This document shows positions 42,287 through 50,509 of a stretch of DNA of 64,000 nucleotides, one piece after another. The translations under genes were made by a program, and so were the position numbers. The stretch's first letter is position 1, and each line of letters begins with the position of its first letter. This DNA comes from Clostridia bacterium (GTDB lineage: Bacteria > Bacillota > Clostridia > Oscillospirales > Acutalibacteraceae), in assembly GCA_017428525.1 (NCBI GenBank), contig JAFRQQ010000018.1, forward strand, positions 78,300 to 142,299, given 5' to 3'. Under the pieces are notes generated by a model. It was given only the letters and a program-made list of their open reading frames with translations. It made no database searches and was not told the origin of the DNA.

Positions 42287-43489
42287 TCAGTCCGGATATC
42301 TGACGGTGCGGCCGGTGACGGCCTGCACGAAGACGACGGCGAAGCTCTGGAAGAACTTCTGCAGCGCGCCGAGGAAGCGGATCTGCGAAAGCAGGCTGCC
42401 GTCCTCCCCTGTTTTTTCAAGCGCTCTGACCTGCGGCGTGTTCACGAAATCGAACCAGCGGACCACGCGCGTTTCATACCGATCCGGCGCGGCTTCATCC
42501 AGCTCGATCACGCGGTAGCCGTACTGCGTGGAGAAGGCGTCGCCGTTGAATCTCGTTGAGAGCGAGTTGACGATATCGATGCCCTGATACTGCACGCCGA
42601 AGGCGTTGGTGTGGTCGTGGCCGGTGAACATCGCGAGCACGTCCCCGCGCGCGACCATCGCGGCAAACTGGCCGTGGTTATAGTAGCCCGGGCAGGGCAT
42701 TTCATGGAGCATGCCGTAATTCTTATACTCTTTGGAGAAGCGGTAATATTCCCCGTCGTGATAAATCCGTTCATAGGAAAAGGCCGTCCAGTAATCCTTC
42801 TCCTCGAGCGCGTCGTAGATTTCGGGCACGATGATGTGCTGGAACGCGAGCGAATAGATCTTTTTGCCGCTCTGCCGCTCTGCAGCCTCAGACTGCGCGG
42901 CATACCACGCGACCTGATCCTCGGCCACATTCGCATAATGCCCTTCCGCGTCATAATCGCCGGAATCGAAGACCCAGAGATGGAATTTCAGCTCGTCGCT
43001 TTTCGACGCATACAGCGGCACGAGATAGGTGCCGCAGCCGGTCAGCGCCGCGCCGTCGTCAATCGAAATCGAGCAGGGATAGCTGTTGTAAAGCGCCATC
43101 ATTTCTTCCCGCGTGTAAGCGCCGTTTTCGGAATCGTGGTTGCCGAAGGTCACGGCCACGGGGATTTCTCTGCTGTCAAAGACCGACATGAGCGCGTCCA
43201 CAAGCTGCGCGGTGTGCGCATAGGTATCCTCCGGGGCGAGGTCGCCGGTCAGCATCACAAGATCCGGCTGCTCGACGTCGCAGGCCATGGCGATCAGGCG
43301 CACGCTGTCCGCGACGTTGTCGTCGTGCAGGTGCGTGTCGGTGATATGCAGGATTCTGAAGCGGCCGTTTTCGTTGAACCGCAGCGGCGCGGTGACAAGG
43401 CTGTCGTCCGCGGCGGCAAACAGCACAGCGCCCGATAGGATCGCGGCGCAGAGCAGGAGCGACAGGAGCGCTTTCATCGTTGTTTTCAT
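42287..43489 (-). CDS. Secreted calcineurin-like metallophosphoesterase
   Basis: A 400-residue phosphoesterase with a signal peptide (residues 1-27, ending FAAA). Complete dimetal motifs are seen: HITDTHLHDD, TGDLAPED, FGNHDSENG, AFQHIIVPE and FTGHDHTNA. Its closest relatives by motif are bacterial secreted purple-acid-phosphatase-like enzymes. The C-terminus carries an aromatic amphipathic segment (LGALQKFFQSFAVVFVQAV). GGAGG precedes the ATG. It follows the GDPD gene in the same strand run, so both may act on exported phosphodiesters. Confidence 0.87.
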   Translation of the reverse strand: MKTTMKALLSLLLCAAILSGAVLFAAADDSLVTAPLRFNENGRFRILHITDTHLHDDNVADSVRLIAMACDVEQPDLVMLTGDLAPEDTYAHTAQLVDALMSVFDSREIPVAVTFGNHDSENGAYTREEMMALYNSYPCSISIDDGAALTGCGTYLVPLYASKSDELKFHLWVFDSGDYDAEGHYANVAEDQVAWYAAQSEAAERQSGKKIYSLAFQHIIVPEIYDALEEKDYWTAFSYERIYHDGEYYRFSKEYKNYGMLHEMPCPGYYNHGQFAAMVARGDVLAMFTGHDHTNAFGVQYQGIDIVNSLSTRFNGDAFSTQYGYRVIELDEAAPDRYETRVVRWFDFVNTPQVRALEKTGEDGSLLSQIRFLGALQKFFQSFAVVFVQAVTGRTVRYPD

Positions 43490-43520
43490 TGTACTTCCTC
43501 CTTGACCGGGTCCGGCGGCG

Positions 43521-44366
43521 TCACGCCTTTTGCTGCGCGCGCCACCATTCCGTATAGGCGTCCGGATAATTCGTCTTGAAGCCCGTGACGCCCATTTCGC
43601 AGATCTGCGCCCACCACGCGGGATAATCCCCGAGGTTGGAGAACACCTTGATGCCCATCGCTTCGAACATCTCGACGTCCTCTTTCGTGAAGGCTTCGTT
43701 GTTCAGGCCCACTTCCCACAGGTCGGCGCCGCGCACGAAGGCCATGGTCTGCTCGTTGATAAAGCGGATATTCGCGCCCAGACGCAGACCGGCGGGCTTG
43801 CCTTTTGCGCGGTAATGCGCCTGCATCTCCGCGAGCACCTCCCAGTCGCCTGAGAACAGAATATATCTGGAAACATTGGGCGAGGCGGCGAGGATCTCAT
43901 CCATGCGCGGGCACATGCCCTTGCACTTGAATTCGACCTCGACGTTGAGCTCGTAATCCACCGTCGCAAGCCAGGCGTCGAATTCCGGCATGGTGATCAG
44001 GTGCGTCACGCGATCCTCTCTGTAATCCGGCGGCGTGATCATGCGCCGTCCGCCGTCGTGCTCCGTCCACGGATCGGGCGGATACTTGAGCTTGAGCGCA
44101 TCGCGATAGGGAATCTCGAACTGCTTGATTTGCGCGGCGGTCAGATCCTGCAGCCGGTCCCTGTGCCGCTCGAAGGTCATGTAGCCCATGGTGCCGTTGT
44201 GGGTGACGATGATTTCGCCGTCGCCGCTGAGCTGGATATCCATTTCGATGCCCTCGCAGCCGAGCTCCGCCGCCTTCTGAAAGGCCTCAAGCGAATTCTC
44301 CGGCGCGAACTGGGTCACGCCCGTGTGGGCAAAGCGCATGGGCATGCCGCAATAGTCTTTGTTCAT
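43521..44366 (-). CDS. Glycerophosphodiester phosphodiesterase (GDPD) family protein
   Basis: A 281-residue GDPD-domain protein with no signal peptide. The motif RFAHTGVTQFAPENSLEAF is the family N-terminus, although Thr15 replaces the usual Arg in AHRG. GIEMDIQLSGDGEIIVTHN gives the metal-binding Glu/Asp and the second catalytic His. GDPDs hydrolyse glycerophosphodiesters to glycerol-3-phosphate plus an alcohol. The AHTG change could alter substrate choice. The start at 44366 follows GGGAGGAAGAAACA; a promoter with an extended -10 box lies just upstream. Confidence 0.85.
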   Translation of the reverse strand: MNKDYCGMPMRFAHTGVTQFAPENSLEAFQKAAELGCEGIEMDIQLSGDGEIIVTHNGTMGYMTFERHRDRLQDLTAAQIKQFEIPYRDALKLKYPPDPWTEHDGGRRMITPPDYREDRVTHLITMPEFDAWLATVDYELNVEVEFKCKGMCPRMDEILAASPNVSRYILFSGDWEVLAEMQAHYRAKGKPAGLRLGANIRFINEQTMAFVRGADLWEVGLNNEAFTKEDVEMFEAMGIKVFSNLGDYPAWWAQICEMGVTGFKTNYPDAYTEWWRAQQKA

Positions 44367-44405
44367 TGTTTCTTCCTCCCGAATCATGATGCCGAGTCCG
44401 GCTTC

Positions 44406-44433
44406 ATTATACCATATTCCGTCAGAATTACAA
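44406..44433 (-). promoter_or_regulatory. Promoter of the GDPD gene
   Basis: On the minus strand TTGTAA (44428-44433), 16 bases, then TATAAT (44406-44411) with TGG directly before it. Confidence 0.7.
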
Positions 44434-44444
44434 CCGGATTTTGC

Positions 44445-44481
44445 AAAAACCCCGGAGCAATGACCTGCATTCCTCCGGGGT
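44445..44481 (-). terminator. Terminator after the GPH symporter gene
   Basis: A nine-pair stem on the minus strand (ACCCCGGAG/CTCCGGGGT) runs into TTTTTGC. Confidence 0.85.
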
Positions 44482-44514
44482 CCCGATTCAATTGCGCTTC
44501 CTCTGCGAAAAAGG

Positions 44515-46110
44515 TCAGCTGAGCTCCGGCGTTTCCCCGACGTCGCTCACGGCCGCGCCCAGATTCTCCTCATGCCGCGCGGCGCGGATCTCCTCGAGAT
44601 CCTTATACATCTGCCGCTTCGTTTCACCCTCCACGTTGTAGAGCGTCTTGAGGATGATCGCCTTGAACAGATTCGCAAACGCATAGCCGAACAGCAGGAA
44701 CGCGAGCAGCCACAGGCAGGTTTTGAGGTAGGTGGGCTCCTTCTGCATTGTTTCGACCAGGTTGCCCTCTGAGGAGGACTGATAGCCGACCCAGGCGATC
44801 ATAAAGGGGATCGCCAGCTCCTTGAGGTAGTTGATGGCGGTGTTGATCCAGCCGGGCACGATGCCCTGAATCGCTTCCATGCGCTCGCCCGTCTGCCACT
44901 CCAGATAGTCGTAATACTCCACGACGAAGTGGGAGTTGGACAGCTCCTGAATGCCGATGCCCACGCCGAACAGGAAATAGAACACATAGAAGAAGATGCT
45001 GTTCCAGCCCGTGAAAAACATCAGGCCCATCTTCGCCTCGGCAAAGCAGATCAGGAACAGAATGCCCGCGGAAATCATCGAATACGGGCCGCAGAATTTC
45101 AGGAGCTTTGTCGGCTCGTGCTTCTGGGAAAGCTTCGCAGTGAGCACGTTGCCGACCACGGTGCCCGCCGCGGTGGGAATCGTCAGCAGCAGGTTCTTCG
45201 AGGAGCCGACGGTGATCGCGGCGAGATAGGTGGAGAATTTGCCGAGCGCCGCGAAGTTATTGACCCAGCTCATATATTGATAGGCGCGGTAATTCCTGTA
45301 TTGGAACAAGGAGAACAGCGCTTTGGAAACCTTGACCTTCTCCTTCTTCGGCAGCTCGATGCGCTCCTGACAGAACAGGCCGCACATCAGGTTACCGAAC
45401 GCCGTCACGATGGCCGCGACGATCGCGAGGGTCATGTACATCTTATTCTTGTCGTCGCTGAACAGGCCGTAGACGAAGGTGCCCAGATACGCCCCGCCGT
45501 AGCCGATGTAATAGGACAGCTGCCACACGGTGGCGACGGTCTTTTTCTCCTTGGGATTGGGCGAAATCACCTGCGAAACATTCTGGCCGAAGTTGTTGAA
45601 GGCGTTGAAGATCGTCTGGCACAGGGCGATGCCGTAGCGGAACAGCGTCATTTTGCGCAGCGCGACCGACGCCGCGGCCTTCACCGCTTCCGTCGCGCCC
45701 GCCTGATTGCCGGCAATCACAGCCGCGGACCAGGTCTTGGGCACATAGAAGAACAGCACGGTCAGCGTGAAGATCGGCACCAGACAGATGATGTACCAAT
45801 GACGGTACCGGCCCCAGCGGGTCTTCCATTTCTGCACGATGACGCCGGCGATCAGGCCGATGAGAATGCCGGCGACCGTCGTGAGCGTGGTCTGCACGGC
45901 AAGGATCTTGGCGATCTGATCCGAGTCGACGCCGACCGGGCCGTAATACAGCTCATGGAGGAAGGCGGCGGCGAGCGTGCCGGTCAGCGTTGTGCCGAAC
46001 ATGCCGCCGATGCGCGCGAGCATCAGGCAGACGTATTCGAATTTCGTTACGTTCTTCTGCTGCTCGGGCGGAAGCGCGTTTGCGGGTCTTGCGGTTGCGG
46101 AAGTACTCAT
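44515..46110 (-). CDS. GPH-family sugar:cation symporter, second copy
   Basis: A 531-residue MFS-fold transporter of the GPH family with ~12 helices. Typical regions are TRWGRYRHWYIICLVPIF (the helix 2-3 loop) and NAFNNFGQNVSQVISPNPKE. Compared with the copy at 21301-22749 it has longer hydrophilic ends and a loop of about 30 residues after helix 4. It is probably an importer for a glycoside. It follows the phosphoesterase gene by 24 bases from the shared promoter at 47523-47551, repeating the symporter/phosphoesterase pairing. Confidence 0.87.
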   Translation of the reverse strand: MSTSATARPANALPPEQQKNVTKFEYVCLMLARIGGMFGTTLTGTLAAAFLHELYYGPVGVDSDQIAKILAVQTTLTTVAGILIGLIAGVIVQKWKTRWGRYRHWYIICLVPIFTLTVLFFYVPKTWSAAVIAGNQAGATEAVKAAASVALRKMTLFRYGIALCQTIFNAFNNFGQNVSQVISPNPKEKKTVATVWQLSYYIGYGGAYLGTFVYGLFSDDKNKMYMTLAIVAAIVTAFGNLMCGLFCQERIELPKKEKVKVSKALFSLFQYRNYRAYQYMSWVNNFAALGKFSTYLAAITVGSSKNLLLTIPTAAGTVVGNVLTAKLSQKHEPTKLLKFCGPYSMISAGILFLICFAEAKMGLMFFTGWNSIFFYVFYFLFGVGIGIQELSNSHFVVEYYDYLEWQTGERMEAIQGIVPGWINTAINYLKELAIPFMIAWVGYQSSSEGNLVETMQKEPTYLKTCLWLLAFLLFGYAFANLFKAIILKTLYNVEGETKRQMYKDLEEIRAARHEENLGAAVSDVGETPELS

Positions 46111-46134
46111 TTTCGGATCCTCCTGTCCATCAGT

Positions 46135-47487
46135 TTAAGAAAGCTTGAGCACGGCGTTGTAGTCGTCGATGCCGTAATTTCCGACCGTGTGTTTCATCGT
46201 TTCATAAAAGTCGAGCGTCTCGCCCTGGGAGCCCTTGATGGTCTTGACAAACGGACGCACCCGTCTGAACGCCCTGAGCAGGAAATCGCCGCGGGGCGTG
46301 CCCTCCACGTAGGGCTGATTGCCTTCAAAGACCACGCGCACGAGATCGACCGCGAAATCGGCGAACAGCTCTTTTTTGATGCTCGGATCCACCTTGATCA
46401 TCAGCAGACGACCGACTCCGCCGAGCGTGAGCTTCGCGAGCCGCTTGCCGACCGCGGGAATGATCTTCAGCGTGGCGGGCGTTCTCTTTACATGCGTTTT
46501 TCTGAAAAAGACGTCCGGATTGTTGGCCATGCCGTCGATGACCGTGCGCAGCAGCCGGTCAAACTGCGCCTTGAGGTATTCCTCGCCGGTCTGCCCTTTT
46601 TTATCCCAGTCAAACTCGGGGATCGGAATGCTCTTGATTTCCACGGTGTCCGCATCGGTGATCGTGACGTGCCGCAGGAAGGCGGGGCAGCCGATGGCAG
46701 AGCCGGTGCACACGTCATAGAACTTGTTGCCCTTTGCCGTTTCGACCACGTTGACGCTCTGATTGTGCATGTGGCCGGTAAAGATCAGATGCACGCCGTT
46801 GTCGGCGAGCGTGTCGATCAGCTTCTGCGCCTCGGCCTGACGGGCGTCCGGCACAACGGAGAGGACCGGCTGGCCGGCGAGCACGGGATAATGCTCCATG
46901 GCGATCATCATCTTGCCGTCCGCCTGCGCCTGCTTCGCCTGCGCCTCGATCCAGCCGAGGAACGCGTCGTCATAGGTGATGTGCTTCTGCCCGTCGATAT
47001 CGTTGCAGATCACCAGCAGCCGCACATCGTCGGACAGCGCGGCGACATAGGACAGATGCTCCCGGTTGAACGCGATCGCGTCGTCGTAGCCGAAGTCCTT
47101 GTAGTAATCGTAAAGCTCCGTGAATTTCGTGCCCTCGACCGTGCCGCGTCCGTTTTCATTGAAGCAGAACGGCTCGTCGTTGAAATCGTGACCGGCGGTC
47201 ACCACAAAAATGCGTTTGCCGCTTTTTTCCTTGCAGTCATGCAGCAGTTTCGTGAACGCCTGATGGCTTTCCTTCTCTCCGCAGAAAGACAGATCGCCGG
47301 CAATCAGGATCGTGTCGGCTTCGTCGGCCGCGGTCAGCCAGTCAAACACGGCCTCGTTGATCGCCTGCGTTTCGGCAAAGCATTTCTGCTCGGAATCCAT
47401 GAATTCCTCATACTCTTTCCCGTAAGCGCCCAGGCTGTTTTTGAAATAGTGGGTATCCGTCACCAGATAGAATTTTACCGGATCCAT
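46135..47487 (-). CDS. Calcineurin-like phosphoesterase, cytosolic, variant AGHD motif
   Basis: A 450-residue phosphoesterase without signal peptide. The motifs are LVTDTHYF, IAGDLSFCG, VTAGHDFND, MEHYPV and FTGHMHN. The usual GNHD/E is AGHD, so the catalytic Asn is replaced by Gly; other metal ligands stay. The protein has an extra C-terminal region of ~120 residues with basic patches (IKKELFADFAVDLVRVVFEG). The start at 47487 follows AAAGGAGG; 18 upstream codons are spurious. It is transcribed with the GPH symporter. Confidence 0.82.
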   Translation of the reverse strand: MDPVKFYLVTDTHYFKNSLGAYGKEYEEFMDSEQKCFAETQAINEAVFDWLTAADEADTILIAGDLSFCGEKESHQAFTKLLHDCKEKSGKRIFVVTAGHDFNDEPFCFNENGRGTVEGTKFTELYDYYKDFGYDDAIAFNREHLSYVAALSDDVRLLVICNDIDGQKHITYDDAFLGWIEAQAKQAQADGKMMIAMEHYPVLAGQPVLSVVPDARQAEAQKLIDTLADNGVHLIFTGHMHNQSVNVVETAKGNKFYDVCTGSAIGCPAFLRHVTITDADTVEIKSIPIPEFDWDKKGQTGEEYLKAQFDRLLRTVIDGMANNPDVFFRKTHVKRTPATLKIIPAVGKRLAKLTLGGVGRLLMIKVDPSIKKELFADFAVDLVRVVFEGNQPYVEGTPRGDFLLRAFRRVRPFVKTIKGSQGETLDFYETMKHTVGNYGIDDYNAVLKLS

Positions 47488-47522
47488 GCAGCCCCTCCTT
47501 TGTCTGTATTGACATTGATTCC

Positions 47523-47551
47523 ATTTTATCATATAAATCACGGTTTTTCAA
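47523..47551 (-). promoter_or_regulatory. Promoter of the phosphoesterase-symporter operon
   Basis: On the minus strand TTGAAA (47546-47551), 17 bases, TAAAAT (47523-47528). Confidence 0.8.
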
Positions 47552-47619
47552 CCACAAATTCGCCGTTCTTTCCGGATTTGCGCATCGTCCGCCAACCCGG
47601 TGTTGCCGCAAAATCGCAG

Positions 47620-47648
47620 TTGAATCCCGAAAAAAAAGATGCTATAAT
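47620..47648 (+). promoter_or_regulatory. Promoter of the GH95 gene
   Basis: TTGAAT (47620-47625), 17 bases, TATAAT (47643-47648). It diverges from the phosphoesterase promoter about 70 bases away. Confidence 0.85.
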
Positions 47649-47679
47649 GTTGCAAACGCAGAATTGACGGAGGCGACCT

Positions 47680-50355
47680 ATGAAACGAATCACGGCGTGG
47701 AGCCTGCTGCCCGCGCAGCCGCTTGCGAAATTGCGGGTGCTGACTGCGATCCTGCTGTGCCTGATCACGGGCGGCAGCTTTTTCGGCAGCATCGGAGATC
47801 TATTGAGAGCGGGGAATGTCGACATGATCCGGAACAGCCACACAAAATCCTTCGCGACGGCTTATACGGCGCTCGTGCCGTATGCAAACAACGACAAGGA
47901 CCGCCTGAGCTGGAGCGAAGGCATGGTCACGGGCAACGGCGAGAACGGCGCCGTGTGCGCGGGCGCGCCCTACGGCGATACGCTCATTTATCAGAATATC
48001 AATTTTATCCTGCCCTCAAACGATCCGCGTGAAACGCCGGACGCGGTCACAGGCGAGCTGGAGCAGGCCCGGCAGTCCGTGATCCGGTTTGACGACAGCT
48101 GGGATATCAACGGCCGCGTGCCCTCCTATTTTTACTCCTTCCATCCCGGCCCCGTGCTGCGCATGGAAAGCCGGAAGCATCTGTATCACAATTATATCCG
48201 CTGGACGGATTTTGAAACCGCCGAGGTCGGCGTGCAGTACACCGATCTGAACGGGACCTGGGCGCGCACGACCTTCTCCTCCCGCGCAGACAACGTGACA
48301 ATCACGAAGATCGCCGCGTCCAGCATCGGCGCGAAGATCGATCTGACGCTCTCGCTGGACGATCTTTATTCCATGCGCGGCTTCGGCGGCGACTGCCAGA
48401 ATCTGCGCTATAAAAAGCTGGTGGACGACAGCGCGGACTGCATCGCGCTGATCGCGCATTATCCGGACTATGAAAACAGCGAGCTGCGCCGCGGCGGTTA
48501 CTGCGGCTGCATCCGGGTGCTCGTCGAGGGCGGCAAAAAGGAGCGCATCGTGCTTGCGGATTCCAATGACTCCGAAAACGTGGCAGCGGAAAAGAATCCC
48601 GCCATCCGCATCACGGACGCCGCCGCCGTTTATCTGATCGCCAAATCCGACCGCACGCATGAGATGGGCGACTACGGGGCCTTCGCCGCCGCCGATTCCT
48701 ATGCCCTGCTCGACACGCTCAAAGCGGACACCGCCGACGTGGCGGCGCGCTACACGGTCGACGGCGCATTCGATTATGATGCGGCGCTGCAGCCCCACGC
48801 CGAAAAGCAGTCCGCGCTGTTCAACGCCGTGCGGTTCGACCTGGGCGACAGCCTGCAGGAGCAGGTGGCGAACGAGCACCTGATCAAAATGCAGCAGCAG
48901 AGCGACGCGCTGCTGCCCGCCATGGTGGAGCGGGCCTACAACCAGGGCCGCTATGTGCAGATCTGCTGCGCGGGGCAGTCGTTCCCGCGTCTTTACGGCA
49001 TGTGGACCGGCGAATGGAATCCCGCCTGGCGCGGCATCTATACGATGGACGCGAACGTCAACCTGCAGGCCTCCGGCATGAACACGGGCAATATGCGCGA
49101 CGCGGGCGAGGGCTACATCCGGTTCGTGCTCAGACAGATTCCCGATTGGGAGGAGAACGCCGCGAAAACCTACGGCATGACAAACGCCATTCAGGTGCCC
49201 GTGAACACCGACGGCGACCGCGCGATGATGGTGGAATACTACAAGCCCTATCCGTTCGAATACTGGAACGCCGGCGCGAGCTGGATGCTGCTGCCGATTT
49301 TCGAATACTGGCAGTGCTACGGCAACCGGCAGATCGAATTCAACGGCGAACAGCTCGACCTGGAAAAGGATATTCTCCTGCCGCTGCTGACCAAGCAGGC
49401 AAATTTCTGGGCGCAGCTCGTCACGCCGGAATACTTCACGGACGCCGACGGCAAGGCGCGCTATGAAGCAGGCAAAACGCAGTTGAATCCGGGCGAAAAA
49501 TACCTGATCATCCCCTCCTATTCCCCCGAAAACGCGCCGCTGGGTTACAATTCGCCGATCACGGCCAACGCGACGATGGATATTTCCGCGGCGAAGGACG
49601 GCCTGCGTATGACGATCGCGATCGAAAACGCGGTCAAGGCGCCGGGCTATGAGGAACGGGTCGCCGACTGGGAGGCGCTCGCCGCGCTGCTGCCGGACTA
49701 TCAGTTCGATGAAAGCGGCGCGCTGTGCGAATGGGCGATGCAGGAATACACGGAAAACAACAAGCACCGCCACATCAGCCATCTTTACGCCGCCTGGCCG
49801 GCGATTGAAACGCAGAACGATCCGGCGCTCGCGGCCGCCTGCAATCAGGCGATCGAAAACCGCAACCGCGAAAACGCGGGCGAGGACGACACCGCCTCCC
49901 ACGGCTGGGTCCACAAGGCGCTCGTCGCCGCGCGGCTGAAAAACGCCGCCTCCGCCTGCCACTCGCTCTTTATGCTCATGGCGGATCATCTCTATTATTC
50001 GTCGCTGATGACGGATCACTATACGCACGGGAGCTGGGGCGTGTTCTGCACGGATACGGCGATCGGCACGGTCGGCGTGATCGACGAGATGCTGCTGTAT
50101 TCCGACAGCGGCGTGATCGAGGCGCTGCCCGCCCTGCCCGCAGACTGGTCCGAAGGAAGCATCGAGGGCCTGCGGGCGCGCACGAACGCCGAAGTTTCCC
50201 TGCGGTGGAACGCGGAAATCGTGACGGTCACGGTGACAAGCGACAAGGCGCAGACGATCGACATTTCCGTTTACGGCGGCGCGGCGCAGCGCGTTTCCTT
50301 TGCGGCGGGCGAAACAAAAACGCTCTCCCTGCCCATGCCGGCACGCGCGCAGTAA
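47680..50355 (+). CDS. GH95-family alpha-L-fucosidase, exported
   Basis: An 891-residue protein. Residues ~20-40 are a hydrophobic export segment (VLTAILLCLITGGSFFGSI). The body has GH95 features: the N-terminal super-sandwich (TGNGENGAVCAGAPYGDTLI), GRYVQICCAGQSFPRLYGMW in the (alpha/alpha)6 barrel, DANVNLQASGMNTGN, and HRHISHLYAAWP. The C-terminus has ALPALPADWSEGSIEGLRAR then EVSLRW. GH95 enzymes remove alpha-1,2-linked fucose (some act on L-galactose) from host or plant glycans. The upper half of the PANLQGIWN-type region is divergent (FPRLYGMW), so specificity may differ. GGAGG ribosome site. Confidence 0.82.
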   Translation: MKRITAWSLLPAQPLAKLRVLTAILLCLITGGSFFGSIGDLLRAGNVDMIRNSHTKSFATAYTALVPYANNDKDRLSWSEGMVTGNGENGAVCAGAPYGDTLIYQNINFILPSNDPRETPDAVTGELEQARQSVIRFDDSWDINGRVPSYFYSFHPGPVLRMESRKHLYHNYIRWTDFETAEVGVQYTDLNGTWARTTFSSRADNVTITKIAASSIGAKIDLTLSLDDLYSMRGFGGDCQNLRYKKLVDDSADCIALIAHYPDYENSELRRGGYCGCIRVLVEGGKKERIVLADSNDSENVAAEKNPAIRITDAAAVYLIAKSDRTHEMGDYGAFAAADSYALLDTLKADTADVAARYTVDGAFDYDAALQPHAEKQSALFNAVRFDLGDSLQEQVANEHLIKMQQQSDALLPAMVERAYNQGRYVQICCAGQSFPRLYGMWTGEWNPAWRGIYTMDANVNLQASGMNTGNMRDAGEGYIRFVLRQIPDWEENAAKTYGMTNAIQVPVNTDGDRAMMVEYYKPYPFEYWNAGASWMLLPIFEYWQCYGNRQIEFNGEQLDLEKDILLPLLTKQANFWAQLVTPEYFTDADGKARYEAGKTQLNPGEKYLIIPSYSPENAPLGYNSPITANATMDISAAKDGLRMTIAIENAVKAPGYEERVADWEALAALLPDYQFDESGALCEWAMQEYTENNKHRHISHLYAAWPAIETQNDPALAAACNQAIENRNRENAGEDDTASHGWVHKALVAARLKNAASACHSLFMLMADHLYYSSLMTDHYTHGSWGVFCTDTAIGTVGVIDEMLLYSDSGVIEALPALPADWSEGSIEGLRARTNAEVSLRWNAEIVTVTVTSDKAQTIDISVYGGAAQRVSFAAGETKTLSLPMPARAQ

Positions 50356-50383
50356 CAGACAAAATCAGAACAGAGAAAGAAAA

Positions 50384-50412
50384 ACAGGCGAGCGCGCGGC
50401 TCGCCTGTTTTT
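50384..50412 (+). terminator. Terminator after the GH95 gene
   Basis: ACAGGCGAGC (50384-50393) pairs with GCTCGCCTGT (50399-50408), then TTTTTG. The 97 bases that follow, up to the convergent DUF4838 gene, contain nothing I can identify. Confidence 0.88.
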
Positions 50413-50509
50413 GATTTACGAAAGAGATGATTCGTTTTACAGGGTTTCTTTCACCGTCTGGACGATGACCGGCAGGCTGCCGAACGGCGCTGACCTGCGC
50501 AATCCCGCT

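Noticed and set aside
44929..47667. A 912-codon plus-strand open frame
   Set aside because: It mirrors the GPH symporter and phosphoesterase genes; its His/Asp/Arg-rich composition is that of an antisense shadow.
50413..50509. An out-of-frame tail after the DUF4838 stop (ending PVIVQTVKETL)
   Set aside because: It could be a frameshifted extension, but the gene already ends at a sensible place and nothing conserved is recognisable in these ~30 codons.
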